From: SB11 sp037968475
GTDB taxonomy: Bacteria > Bacteroidota > Bacteroidia > UBA8524
Direction of reading: 5' to 3'
DNA length: 64,000 bases
Assembly (NCBI GenBank): GCA_037968475.1
Contig: JBBKVO010000045.1
Span: 1-64,000, forward strand
This document shows positions 1 to 7,142 of the stretch, one piece after another. The notes beneath the pieces are model-generated. The model worked only from the letters and a program-made list of their open reading frames with translations, was not told where the DNA came from and did not search any database. The translations under genes were made by a program, and so were the position numbers. Position 1 is the stretch's first letter, and each line of letters opens with the position of its first letter.

Positions 1-183
1 AGGTTTATTAAAACCCTAAAAGAGCGAAAGGTAATGTTTTGGAAAATGTTCTCCCATTTTTTAAAACCAAACAAAGAACTAATGATTGTTTGTGAAATAA
101 ATTATTAGACTCTATGTAATTTATCGTGAGTTCGACATAATAGATTATATAATGCGTTGTTTATAAGAATATTAATGTTTTTT

Positions 184-286
184 AAATAGGGTTGAAAACC
201 TATTCTATCAAAAATTACAGCCCGCAAGACGACTTAAGTCGTCTTGCGGGCTGTAATAGGAACAGCAGTGGGTTTTAACCCGCTGT
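184..286. repeat. Composite three-hairpin intergenic repeat, copy A
   Basis: Three consecutive inverted repeats. The first, at 185-204, is an imperfect stem around TTGAAA. The second, at 214-257, is a perfect 44-bp palindrome with 22-nt arms and ACTTAAGT at its centre. The third, at 263-285, is built on GGGTTTTAACCC. The same order, spacing and central motifs recur at 36625-36726 with different stem bases. The copy lies beyond the 3' end of the minus-strand sulfur operon and could also end its transcripts. The rest of 1-315 is AT-rich and shows no gene. Confidence 0.75.
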
Positions 287-315
287 AAATGGAGTTTCTT
301 ATCCCAAACGTTAAT

Positions 316-1080
316 TTATAGTTTGGTTTCTTTTAGCAACGTCGCTTCGTCAATCAGCCCGTGGTGTTTCCATATTACCTCGCCTTTGTGGTAAAGCTCT
401 AGCACAGGTATATCGTCTACTCCTTTGTGTTTCAACAGTTCAGGGTTTTCGTCGGCATCAATTTTTAACAGGGTAAGTTTTTCTTTTTTGTCGGTGGCTA
501 CTTTATCTAGCATGGGAGCCATTTGTATGCAAGGTTTGCACCATTTGGCATTATAATCAACCAAAACATAGTTATCGGTATTTACCAGCTTATTAAACTG
601 TTCGGTAGTCATACCTTGTTTTTTAGGTGCTGCATTGCCTGTTTCCAGTGCTTTGCCTGCACTTTTCCACTTCAATATACCACCGTTCATTTCATACACG
701 GTAGTAAAACCTTGTTTGCGCATATAATTTGCAGCACCGGCACTTCGGCTACCTGCTAGGCAATACACAAATACAGGTTGGGTTTTATCAAGCGTGGCTA
801 TTTGTTGTTCAAAGTCAGACGAGTTGACATCAATATTAACGGCATTTTTTAGGTGTCCGCCGGTAAACTCACCTGTGGTACGTACATCCACTACTTGCCC
901 GTTTGGGGTTTGTGTCAGTTGTTTTTCAAACTCTTCAACAGATACACTACCACCAGCAGGGGTGTTAGCTTTGCCTGTGCTATCTTTTACTGATGTATTA
1001 CTGTTTTGACATGATGCAGCAGTGAAGCTTAAAAATAACACCAGCACTATTGCCAAGGGACTAAATATGTTTTTGTTCAT
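316..1080 (-). CDS. Rhodanese-thioredoxin fusion lipoprotein
   Basis: This 254-residue protein has an SpII signal with a lipobox ending at Cys24. A rhodanese domain follows at about residues 45-145, with active loop CLAGSRS (Cys107), then a thioredoxin domain at about 155-250 with WCKPC (Cys181, Cys184). The lipobox puts it in the periplasm or outer membrane. Rhodaneses carry sulfane sulfur as a Cys persulfide, and the fused thioredoxin could release it by reduction, so the two domains probably form one relay. It is the last gene of the sulfur operon, 10 nt downstream of a cytosolic thioredoxin gene. The domain calls are firm; the substrate is unknown. Confidence 0.9.
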   Translation of the reverse strand: MNKNIFSPLAIVLVLFLSFTAASCQNSNTSVKDSTGKANTPAGGSVSVEEFEKQLTQTPNGQVVDVRTTGEFTGGHLKNAVNIDVNSSDFEQQIATLDKTQPVFVYCLAGSRSAGAANYMRKQGFTTVYEMNGGILKWKSAGKALETGNAAPKKQGMTTEQFNKLVNTDNYVLVDYNAKWCKPCIQMAPMLDKVATDKKEKLTLLKIDADENPELLKHKGVDDIPVLELYHKGEVIWKHHGLIDEATLLKETKL

Positions 1081-1090
1081 TTATTTAGGG

Positions 1091-1387
1091 TTATAAATTT
1101 TGTTCGATAATTTTTTTTAAATGATGTGCGGGCACAACGCCAGCTTGTCGCCACACTACCACTCCATTTTTAAACAGTAAAAGGGTAGGCACACTTTGTA
1201 CGTTGTAGGCACTGGCCGCCGCAGGATTACGGTCTATATCTACTTTTATAATAGTGGCTTTATCACCTATATCGTTGGCTACATCTTTTAGAATGGGAGC
1301 CATCATTTTACAAGGGCCGCACCACTCTGCCGAAAAATCTACCAAGGCAGGTTTATCAGCATTTATTATATCAGCAAATTTCATCAT
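1091..1387 (-). CDS. Thioredoxin
   Basis: A 98-residue single-domain thioredoxin with the classical WCGPC motif and the cis-proline segment SVPT. It has no signal peptide, so it is probably cytosolic. The open frame extends upstream to 1486, but that part overlaps the preceding gene and is unlike thioredoxin. I chose the ATG at 1387, one base after the stop of the upstream membrane-protein gene, which gives a normal family length and tight operon packing. Within a locus of rhodaneses and a persulfide dioxygenase-like enzyme it likely reduces protein persulfides or disulfides. Confidence 0.9.
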   Translation of the reverse strand: MMKFADIINADKPALVDFSAEWCGPCKMMAPILKDVANDIGDKATIIKVDIDRNPAAASAYNVQSVPTLLLFKNGVVVWRQAGVVPAHHLKKIIEQNL

Positions 1388-1388
1388 T

Positions 1389-1652
1389 TTAGTTGTCTTT
1401 TTTAATTTCGGTGTAGGTGGTTTCTTGTTCTTCACCTTCAACGGTTTTGGTGTTTCTGTACATTGGTGCACCGCAGTTTGCACCACAACCTTTGTTCAAT
1501 AGACCTTGCCATAAAAAAAAGCCACCAAACAAGCCAAGCACAATAGTGCCCATCTGAAAGGCTTGTATAATCATCACTATGCCCAAACCCAGTCTTATTA
1601 TACGGGTAAAATTCCAGTTGCTTAGCAGTTGTGCTTTTAAGTTTTCTATCAT
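1389..1652 (-). CDS. YgaP-type (DUF2892-like) small membrane protein
   Basis: An 87-residue protein with two hydrophobic segments at about residues 18-33 and 36-50, followed by GCGANCG and a polar tail. This layout matches the membrane part of YgaP-like proteins, which in other bacteria is joined to, or sits beside, a rhodanese domain. Here a single-domain rhodanese gene ends 2 nt upstream, so the pair may be a split version of YgaP. The Cys pair after the second helix could bind sulfur or metal; that is inference. Confidence 0.75.
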   Translation of the reverse strand: MIENLKAQLLSNWNFTRIIRLGLGIVMIIQAFQMGTIVLGLFGGFFLWQGLLNKGCGANCGAPMYRNTKTVEGEEQETTYTEIKKDN

Positions 1653-1654
1653 GC

Positions 1655-1972
1655 TTATTTTACAAAACGGTTTACACTACCCCAACTTCCGCCATTGTGT
1701 ACGTTGGTATAGCCTGCATTTTTAAGCATTGCTTTGGCCGAACCACTGCGCATTCCCGATGCACAACAAGTGATAATGGGTTGTTCTTTGCTTTTAAATT
1801 TTTTAAGATTACCGCTCAATTGGTCAAGAGGAATGTTTAGCGATCCTTTAACGTGTCCGCTAGAGTATTCTCCTTTGGTGCGTACATCTACTATTACAGC
1901 GCCGTTGTTAATCAATTCGGCCATATCTACTTTGGGGCCTATGCCCAATAGGTTTTTTATAAATTGTATCAT
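1655..1972 (-). CDS. Rhodanese-like sulfurtransferase
   Basis: A 105-residue single rhodanese domain with the N-terminal signature VDVRTKGEY, the central GHVKGSLNIP, and active-site loop CASGMRS preceded by another Cys. It lacks a signal peptide, so it is probably cytosolic. The next gene downstream, a YgaP-type membrane protein, begins 2 nt after its stop, which indicates co-transcription and probably a shared role. Likely function: accepting sulfane sulfur in persulfide handling. Confidence 0.9.
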   Translation of the reverse strand: MIQFIKNLLGIGPKVDMAELINNGAVIVDVRTKGEYSSGHVKGSLNIPLDQLSGNLKKFKSKEQPIITCCASGMRSGSAKAMLKNAGYTNVHNGGSWGSVNRFVK

Positions 1973-2028
1973 TTTGGTTGTTATCTGTTGTTTGTTTATT
2001 ATGCCTTTAGCGATTAGCCTTTAGCTTA

Positions 2029-2145
2029 TTTAACTCACCCCTAATTATTTGTGTAAATATTCGGTTTACATAATTTCCCCTCTCTTTTAAAGAGAGGGGC
2101 GATGTTTAAAAATTCGACCTCTTTATTATCTAGGGGTGAGTTAAA
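2029..2145. repeat. Short intergenic inverted-repeat element
   Basis: Outer arms at 2029-2044 and 2130-2145 are complementary at 15 of 16 positions (core ACTCACCCCTA). An inner hairpin at 2077-2099 pairs CCCCTCTCTTT with its complement. The element fills the gap between two rhodanese genes and has no ORF. It could be a MITE-like remnant or an RNA processing hairpin. Confidence 0.55.
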
Positions 2146-2152
2146 ACAAAAA

Positions 2153-2434
2153 TTATATTTTGCTTACCACGTAGTTAACATCTAACCACGAGCCACCATT
2201 GGTGCAATCAATACCGTTTTGTTGTAAAAGCATGGTTGCTTGTCCGCTACGGCCGCCTGATGCACAACAAAGCACTATGTTTTTCATGTTTTTAAATTCA
2301 TCTAAACGGTGTGGTACTTCGTTTAATGGTATGTTTACACTACCTGCTACATTACCGCCCATAAACTCGGCAGGGGTGCGTACATCAATAATTGCGGCTT
2401 CGCCGTTTTTAATTAAAGAGATTACTTTTTCCAT
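2153..2434 (-). CDS. Rhodanese-like sulfurtransferase
   Basis: A 93-residue single rhodanese domain with IDVRTPAEF, the conserved NIPLNEV stretch and active loop CASGGRS preceded by a second Cys. No signal peptide is seen. It resembles the 105-residue rhodanese at 1655-1972 and may be its paralogue. Both flanking gaps hold inverted-repeat elements, so the operon has apparently been enlarged by small insertions. Likely a sulfane sulfur carrier alongside the CstB-like enzyme upstream. Confidence 0.9.
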   Translation of the reverse strand: MEKVISLIKNGEAAIIDVRTPAEFMGGNVAGSVNIPLNEVPHRLDEFKNMKNIVLCCASGGRSGQATMLLQQNGIDCTNGGSWLDVNYVVSKI

Positions 2435-2481
2435 TTTACTATATGTGATTTTTTTAATTTATTTTACTGTTGTGCTATTGG

Positions 2482-2627
2482 ACACCCTCTCTGCCTCTCC
2501 CTTTTGTAGGGGGAGAAAACCCTCATGGCCATTGCGCATAAGCCTTCGGCTAGGGCAGCAATGGTTGTTTAATCATGATTCTGTGCGGCTGCTTCCCACT
2601 AATAAGGGAGAAAGACAAAGGGGGTGT
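2482..2627. repeat. Intergenic inverted-repeat element
   Basis: Terminal segments at 2482-2504 and 2604-2627 are imperfect inverted copies of each other (ACACCC and the matching GGGTGT at the ends, CTCCCTT and AAGGGAG inside). About 100 bp lies between them, with no convincing ORF. It occupies the gap between the CstB-like gene and the rhodanese gene. Confidence 0.5.
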
Positions 2628-2647
2628 AAAATGAATAACATCACGTT

Positions 2648-4060
2648 TTATTTTACTGTCGTTGCACAAACAAATTGGGTGCAAGGCACTTCAGTTTCGG
2701 CGATGGCTTTAAAGCCGCCTTCAATATTTATCATATTATTATAACCGCGTGCTTTTAGTATTGATGATGCAATAACCGAGCGATAACCGCCGGCACAGTG
2801 CACATAAAACGTGGTGTCTTTGGGGAAAGAAGCCATATTGTTGTTTATATAATCAAGGGCTATATTGGTAGAACCTTCTACGTGTTCGGTTTCGTATTCG
2901 CTTTGTTTGCGCACGTCAATTACCGTTAGCGGATGTTGTGCATGGCGGTGGGCAAACTCAAATGCTGATACAGAGGTGATACTGTCGGTTTCTTTACCGT
3001 CAGCTTCCCAAGCGGCATAGCTGCCGTTTAAAAAACCCAGTACATTATCGTAACCAACGCGAGCAAGACGAGTTACTACTTCTTCTTCACGTCCAGGTTC
3101 ACATACCAATAGCAAGTTTTGACGTACATCAGGTATTAAAGCACCTACCCAAGGGGCAAAATTACCGTCGATACCAATGTTTATACTGTTGGGTATAAAT
3201 CCTTTAACAAAATTTTCAGGATTGCGGGTATCTAATACCAAAGCACCTGTTTCGTTGGCAGCTACTTCAAAAGCCTCTACTGATAAGGGCGTAGTGCCGC
3301 GTTGTAATACTTCGCCAATGGCATCGTATCCTTCTTTGTTCATGCGAACATTTTGAGGAAAGTATGCAGGTGGAGGCAGCAAACCGTCGGTAACTTCTTT
3401 CACAAACTCGTCCTTAGTCATATTAGCACGCAGGGCGTAGTTGGTTTGTTTTTGGTTGCCAATGGTTGATACGGTTTCGTCGCTCATGTTTTTACCACAA
3501 GCCGAACCTGCACCGTGTGCGGGATATACTATTACATCATCACCCAAAGTCATTACTTTATTTCGTAGTGAATCGTATAGCAACTCTGCCAATTGCTCTT
3601 GAGTCATGCTGGCTGCTTTTTGTGCTAAATCGGGGCGACCTACATCACCTATAAACAGGGTATCTCCCGTAAATAGTGAGTTTTCTTTACCCTTTTCGTC
3701 TTTCAGTAAATAGCAGCTCGACTCCATAGTATGACCAGGTGTGTGTAACACTTTAAAGGTTACTTCGCCCAGTTTAAATTCTTCACCGTCGGTGGCTACG
3801 TGGGCATCAAACGATGGTTTGGCTGTGGGGCCGTATATTATTTTTGCGCCTGTGGCTTTAGCCAAATCAACGTGGCCTGATACAAAATCGGCATGAAAGT
3901 GAGTTTCAAACACATATTTAATTTTCACTCCGTCTTTTTCAGCCCTTTCTATATAGGGTTGTATTTCGCGCAATGGGTCGATAATAGCAGCCTCATTGCC
4001 TGATGTAATGTAGTATGCGCCTTGTGCAAGGCAGCCTGTATATATTTGTTCTATTTTCAT
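2648..4060 (-). CDS. CstB/ETHE1-like MBL-fold persulfide dioxygenase with two rhodanese domains
   Basis: A 470-residue protein from the ATG at 4060; the open frame extends 11 codons further upstream without homology-like sequence. The N-terminal metallo-beta-lactamase domain (about 1-230) has THFHADFVSGH (His54, His56, Asp58), then HTPGHT, TGDTLFIGDVGRPD and YPAHGAGSACG, the pattern of ETHE1 persulfide dioxygenases. A first rhodanese-like domain (about 255-355) has the atypical loop CEPGREE; a second (about 365-465) has the standard loop CAGGYRS. The same order is known from staphylococcal CstB, which oxidises low-molecular-weight persulfides. It is probably cytosolic and probably yields sulfite, which the TauE-like exporter encoded upstream could remove. 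Confidence 0.9.
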   Translation of the reverse strand: MKIEQIYTGCLAQGAYYITSGNEAAIIDPLREIQPYIERAEKDGVKIKYVFETHFHADFVSGHVDLAKATGAKIIYGPTAKPSFDAHVATDGEEFKLGEVTFKVLHTPGHTMESSCYLLKDEKGKENSLFTGDTLFIGDVGRPDLAQKAASMTQEQLAELLYDSLRNKVMTLGDDVIVYPAHGAGSACGKNMSDETVSTIGNQKQTNYALRANMTKDEFVKEVTDGLLPPPAYFPQNVRMNKEGYDAIGEVLQRGTTPLSVEAFEVAANETGALVLDTRNPENFVKGFIPNSINIGIDGNFAPWVGALIPDVRQNLLLVCEPGREEEVVTRLARVGYDNVLGFLNGSYAAWEADGKETDSITSVSAFEFAHRHAQHPLTVIDVRKQSEYETEHVEGSTNIALDYINNNMASFPKDTTFYVHCAGGYRSVIASSILKARGYNNMINIEGGFKAIAETEVPCTQFVCATTVK

Positions 4061-4076
4061 CGCAGTTAGTATTTTA

Positions 4077-4092
4077 TGTAAATTGTAATACA
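4077..4092. promoter_or_regulatory. Candidate Crp/Fnr-type operator upstream of the CstB-like gene
   Basis: TGTAAATTGTAATACA is a partly symmetric TGTAA-N6-ATACA box 17-32 nt upstream of the CstB-like start codon. It resembles the box at 5753-5768 and the general Crp/Fnr half-site layout. The symmetry is imperfect and the link to the nearby regulator is inferred. Confidence 0.3.
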
Positions 4093-4174
4093 AAGGTCGG
4101 TAGGTTTTGCTGCCCGTTTGGGAACATTTGTTGGATAAGAAGGTTTATTCATAATAAAGTACGTATGAACAAAA

Positions 4175-4209
4175 AAAAGCCTCTTTAAGATATTCTTAAA
4201 GAGGCTTTG
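4175..4209 (-). terminator. Intrinsic terminator of the 130-residue secreted protein gene
   Basis: A stem of about 14 bp (AAGCCTCTTTAAGA and its complement, loop TAT). On the minus strand it is followed by a run of eight U, the layout of a Rho-independent terminator for the gene ending at 4228. Confidence 0.85.
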
Positions 4210-4227
4210 TATCGATGGCTCTGAGGC

Positions 4228-4620
4228 TTAATTTATATCAACAACGATATCAAACCCCACAAAAGACAAAGAAAAAAGTATTGGTGTGCCCGAGCAATCG
4301 GTATAAGTGTATGATGGTGTACTTGGTGTTAGTGTTATAGAAAACACAAGCACTGAAGGTGAGCAAGAAAAATCAGAGAATGTGATATACACATCATTAA
4401 AACTGGAAACAAGGCAACCAGAAACATCTGACGATGTGCCAGTAACTAATGGTACGCTTACCGTGGGGCAACCGTTATTGAAACGGAAATCAGCCTGCCC
4501 GCCACCCAATGGAGAATTGTTGTTTACAATTAGGTTCGATGGAACTGATACTTGGGCATTGGCCGCATTGCTTACAGCAAATGCTGCAAAAAGAATTAGA
4601 AGTTTGATTAATGATTTCAT
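4228..4620 (-). CDS. Small secreted protein of unknown function
   Basis: 130 residues with a clear signal peptide (MKSLIKLLILFAAFAVSNA then ANA-Q, cleavage near residue 22). The mature part is rich in Ser, Thr, Val and Phe and contains four Cys, which suggests a small all-beta domain with disulfides. No family is recognised. It has its own strong terminator and about 320 bp without genes upstream, so it is probably transcribed alone although it sits inside the sulfur locus on the same strand. Confidence 0.7.
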   Translation of the reverse strand: MKSLIKLLILFAAFAVSNAANAQVSVPSNLIVNNNSPLGGGQADFRFNNGCPTVSVPLVTGTSSDVSGCLVSSFNDVYITFSDFSCSPSVLVFSITLTPSTPSYTYTDCSGTPILFSLSFVGFDIVVDIN

Positions 4621-4781
4621 AAAGCAATTATTAGTTTATAATCAAGTTTACTATTCTTTTTATATAAAGAGTAATTTTTTTTAACTTTTTCGACGAAAAA
4701 CGATTGTGTAATCTATTTCAACCTTTTGCAATTGAATGAGGGCAGCTTGATGATTTGGATGGGCAGTTTAAGGGCTAATGT

Positions 4782-4890
4782 GTCATCCCCCTACCTCCTT
4801 CGCATACGCACTTAAAGTTCGTCCCGAATACAATTCGGGATCACTATGACAACCCACAAGGGGGACAATGCGCTGCTGATTTTTTGCAGG
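4782..4890. repeat. Dispersed intergenic repeat, copy 1
   Basis: The only structured part of the gene-free stretch 4621-4941. It begins with TCATCCCC, contains the hairpin CCCGAAT..ATTCGGG at about 4823-4840, and continues with GACAACCCACAAGGGGGA. A clearly related sequence lies at 40728-40830 with the same order of blocks (TTCGC, ACACAC-like spacer, ATTCGGGATC, ACAGCCCGTAAGGGGGATAA). No ORF. Confidence 0.6.
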
Positions 4891-4941
4891 AAATAATATT
4901 TGCTGGTAATGCTGTTTTTCGGATTTTATATTTCGAACTTC

Positions 4942-5718
4942 TTACAGTACCAACTCCTTCACAATAATAAACACGCCCATAGCCAGTATAAACCAGCCTA
5001 GTAAGGGCTTTAGTTTTGCACCGCTTATAAATTTTGAAAGGTAAACACCAAGTAACAATCCTGCTATTGAAATACCACTAAAACCTATAAGGAAACCCCA
5101 ATCGGGTTGAGTATTGGGTAAATCGGCAGCAAAACCAGTAAGAGCGTTTAGAGCTATAATTAGTAATGATGTACCTACGGCTTGTTTAATATCTTGTTTC
5201 AGTACCAATACCAAAGCGGGTACTATTAAAAAACCACCGCCTGCACCCAACAAACCTGTTATCATTCCTGTAAAAAAACCTGTAACCAACAATCGTATAT
5301 GTGATGGTGATGTATTGGTTTCGGTTACTTGGGTTGATTTTTTTAGCATTCCCCTTGCGGCTACCAGCATAAACACCGCAAACAGCAGCATTAGTGCAAG
5401 GCTTTTGCTCAGGGTAAAAGCATTTGTGGCAAGTATAGTTTCAGGTATCAGCGGCAATAACCAACTGCGCACCAACACTACCGAGACCAGTGAGGGAAGG
5501 GCAAAAATGATGGCTGCCTTAAAGTTGACCATCTTTTTTAGTCCATAATTAATTACTCCTGCCAGTGATGTGATACCAACAATAAATAACGAGTAGTTAA
5601 TAGCTGTGGCAGGCAAAAAACCGCCAATGTATACCAGCACAGGCACGGTGAGTATGCTGCCTCCGCTGCCCATAAGACCAAGAGTAATACCAATGGCTAA
5701 TGCAAAAATGTATTCCAT
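4942..5718 (-). CDS. TauE/SafE-family sulfite/organosulfonate exporter-like permease
   Basis: 258 residues, almost entirely hydrophobic, with about eight predicted membrane segments in two halves. Each half opens with a glycine-rich motif: GLMGSGGSILTVPVLV near residue 15 and GLLGAGGGFLIVPALV near residue 160. This duplicated motif is diagnostic of the TauE/SafE family, whose members move sulfite, sulfonates or related anions across the inner membrane. It lies between the Crp/Fnr gene (54 nt upstream) and the CstB-like gene, so export of sulfite made by persulfide oxidation is the natural reading. Confidence 0.88.
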   Translation of the reverse strand: MEYIFALAIGITLGLMGSGGSILTVPVLVYIGGFLPATAINYSLFIVGITSLAGVINYGLKKMVNFKAAIIFALPSLVSVVLVRSWLLPLIPETILATNAFTLSKSLALMLLFAVFMLVAARGMLKKSTQVTETNTSPSHIRLLVTGFFTGMITGLLGAGGGFLIVPALVLVLKQDIKQAVGTSLLIIALNALTGFAADLPNTQPDWGFLIGFSGISIAGLLLGVYLSKFISGAKLKPLLGWFILAMGVFIIVKELVL

Positions 5719-5752
5719 AAGGGCAAAGGTAGTCAGTAGGTAGAGAACGCTT

Positions 5753-5768
5753 GGTGATAATTGTTACA
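5753..5768. promoter_or_regulatory. Candidate Crp/Fnr-type operator upstream of the TauE-like gene
   Basis: On the minus strand this reads TGTAA-CAATTA-TCACC, matching 8 of 10 positions of the classical TGTGA-N6-TCACA layout. It lies 35-50 nt upstream of the TauE-like start codon and just after the stop of the Crp/Fnr gene, a sensible place for local control. Confidence 0.4.
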
Positions 5769-5772
5769 CAAG

Positions 5773-6393
5773 CTAAACCAACTCAATGCTATTACGGCCT
5801 AGTTTTACCAAGCCTTTTTGCTCCATAGTGCGTAGCAAGCGGCTAATAGCTTCGCGGTGGGTGTGCAACTCATCGGCTATTTGTTGGTGGGTTATTTCTA
5901 GTGTTTTGGTGTTTAGTGCTTTGCAACGTTCGGTAATGTAGTGCAGCAGTTGCTTATCCATGTGCCCAAAGGCAATTAAATCAACTACCTGCATCAGCTC
6001 GGCAAAGCGGTTATTATAGTTGTTACTTACGTAAGCTTTCCACTCAGGATATTTATACCAATCTTCGGTTTGTTTCACAGGTATTTGTAGCACTTCGGTG
6101 TCGTCTTCGGCAATGGCTTTTACCATGCTTTTTTTGCCCGCTTGGCAACAAGTTAATGACATAGCACAGGTTTGCCCCGGGTATAGGTGGTATAAAAACA
6201 CCTCGCGACCGTCATCATCTTGACGTAAAATACGTATGCAGCCCGTTAGCACAATGGGTATAAATAGTATTTCATCACCCGGCTCTATTAGCTGTGCTTC
6301 TTTTCCAAATTGTTTTAACCTGCCAAATTTATCTATTTCAGCAATTAAAGCAGGGTCGCTAAAAATTTGAGTGCCTTTGTCCGTTTGTTGCAT
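5773..6393 (-). CDS. Crp/Fnr-family transcriptional regulator
   Basis: 206 residues. The N-terminal cyclic-nucleotide-binding-like beta barrel covers about 15-120, a long dimer helix follows at about 125-150, and a winged helix at about 150-205 contains QQIADELHTHREAISRLL. The barrel carries Cys52, Cys76 and a vicinal Cys82-Cys83, so a thiol-based (persulfide or redox) signal is possible. It heads the sulfur locus in the same orientation, suggesting that it controls the exporter and sulfurtransferase genes. The family call is firm; the ligand is unknown. Confidence 0.9.
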   Translation of the reverse strand: MQQTDKGTQIFSDPALIAEIDKFGRLKQFGKEAQLIEPGDEILFIPIVLTGCIRILRQDDDGREVFLYHLYPGQTCAMSLTCCQAGKKSMVKAIAEDDTEVLQIPVKQTEDWYKYPEWKAYVSNNYNNRFAELMQVVDLIAFGHMDKQLLHYITERCKALNTKTLEITHQQIADELHTHREAISRLLRTMEQKGLVKLGRNSIELV

Positions 6394-6462
6394 AAACTAA
6401 AGGCAAAATAAAGCTATTCTATACTTAAAAGTAGCACGATAGGTGAGAAGAGGTACTTTGTA

Positions 6463-7140
6463 CTATAATTTTAATGCGCTTTTGATAGTGTCTATATCGT
6501 GATTTTTTTGAGTTAATTTCCAGTGCTCATAGGTTTGTTTGTCGTGTTCTCCTATCGCGGTGTCGTTTACAGCCGTATAGTTTTCATCCCAATTGCTTTT
6601 GCCATATACAGGGTGCATGTGTTCTATAAAAACATTGGGCAGGTAGGCTTTGCCAAGCTCGGCCATCATATCCATCCAGTATACATCAACAAAAAGGTGT
6701 TTTAGTGTTGGCAAGCAAGCATAGCCAATAGCTCTAACTATATTTGAGCTAAAGGCACAAGCTGTGGCAAGGTTTTCATTATGGTAGCCCTCAGGCGCAT
6801 ACACATAGCCTGTACCGTTAAGGTTTTCAAAGGCTTGTATAAATTGTGCATCCCAATCGGCAGTTCTAAAACGGTGGTCATCACCTACAAACAGAATATA
6901 CTTATAGTGTTGGCTAAGAATATTTGCTGCAAAATTTAAAGGGCGCACCATGCCGCGCGTACCCGATGGAGCTATAATGCTTTTGGCTTGGGTTTGTTGT
7001 TGCAAGTGTACCTCGTTTTCTTCAAACACAAAATAAAAATCAGACAGGTCTGTATTGTGCTGCTGCCAGTTTTCAAATATTTGGTTAAAACTTTTAGGTC
7101 GCCCATAGGTGGGGCAAATAATAGCTATTTTGTTTATCAT
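6463..7140 (-). CDS. Putative GT-A-fold glycosyltransferase
   Basis: 225 residues from the ATG at 7140, 2 nt after the upstream gene's stop; the frame extends 7 codons further. It begins with IAIICPTYGRP, the first strand of a nucleotide-sugar-binding fold. VGDDHRF near residue 90 resembles a DXD-type metal site, and FVDVYWMDMM and IEHMHPVYGKSNWD follow. No membrane segment is seen. Together with the gene upstream it forms an isolated two-gene unit. The acceptor is unknown, and a phage-like or capsule-type role is possible. Confidence 0.6.
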   Translation of the reverse strand: MINKIAIICPTYGRPKSFNQIFENWQQHNTDLSDFYFVFEENEVHLQQQTQAKSIIAPSGTRGMVRPLNFAANILSQHYKYILFVGDDHRFRTADWDAQFIQAFENLNGTGYVYAPEGYHNENLATACAFSSNIVRAIGYACLPTLKHLFVDVYWMDMMAELGKAYLPNVFIEHMHPVYGKSNWDENYTAVNDTAIGEHDKQTYEHWKLTQKNHDIDTIKSALKL

Positions 7141-7142
7141 GT

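Noticed and set aside
214..257. Perfect palindrome as an ordinary terminator only
   Set aside because: It lacks a clear U-run on the minus strand and belongs to a three-hairpin composite that recurs at 36.6 kb, so a repeat is the better description.
2199..2744. A 181-codon plus-strand open frame
   Set aside because: It runs antisense through a rhodanese gene and an inverted-repeat element into the CstB-like gene; the product has no coherent domain.
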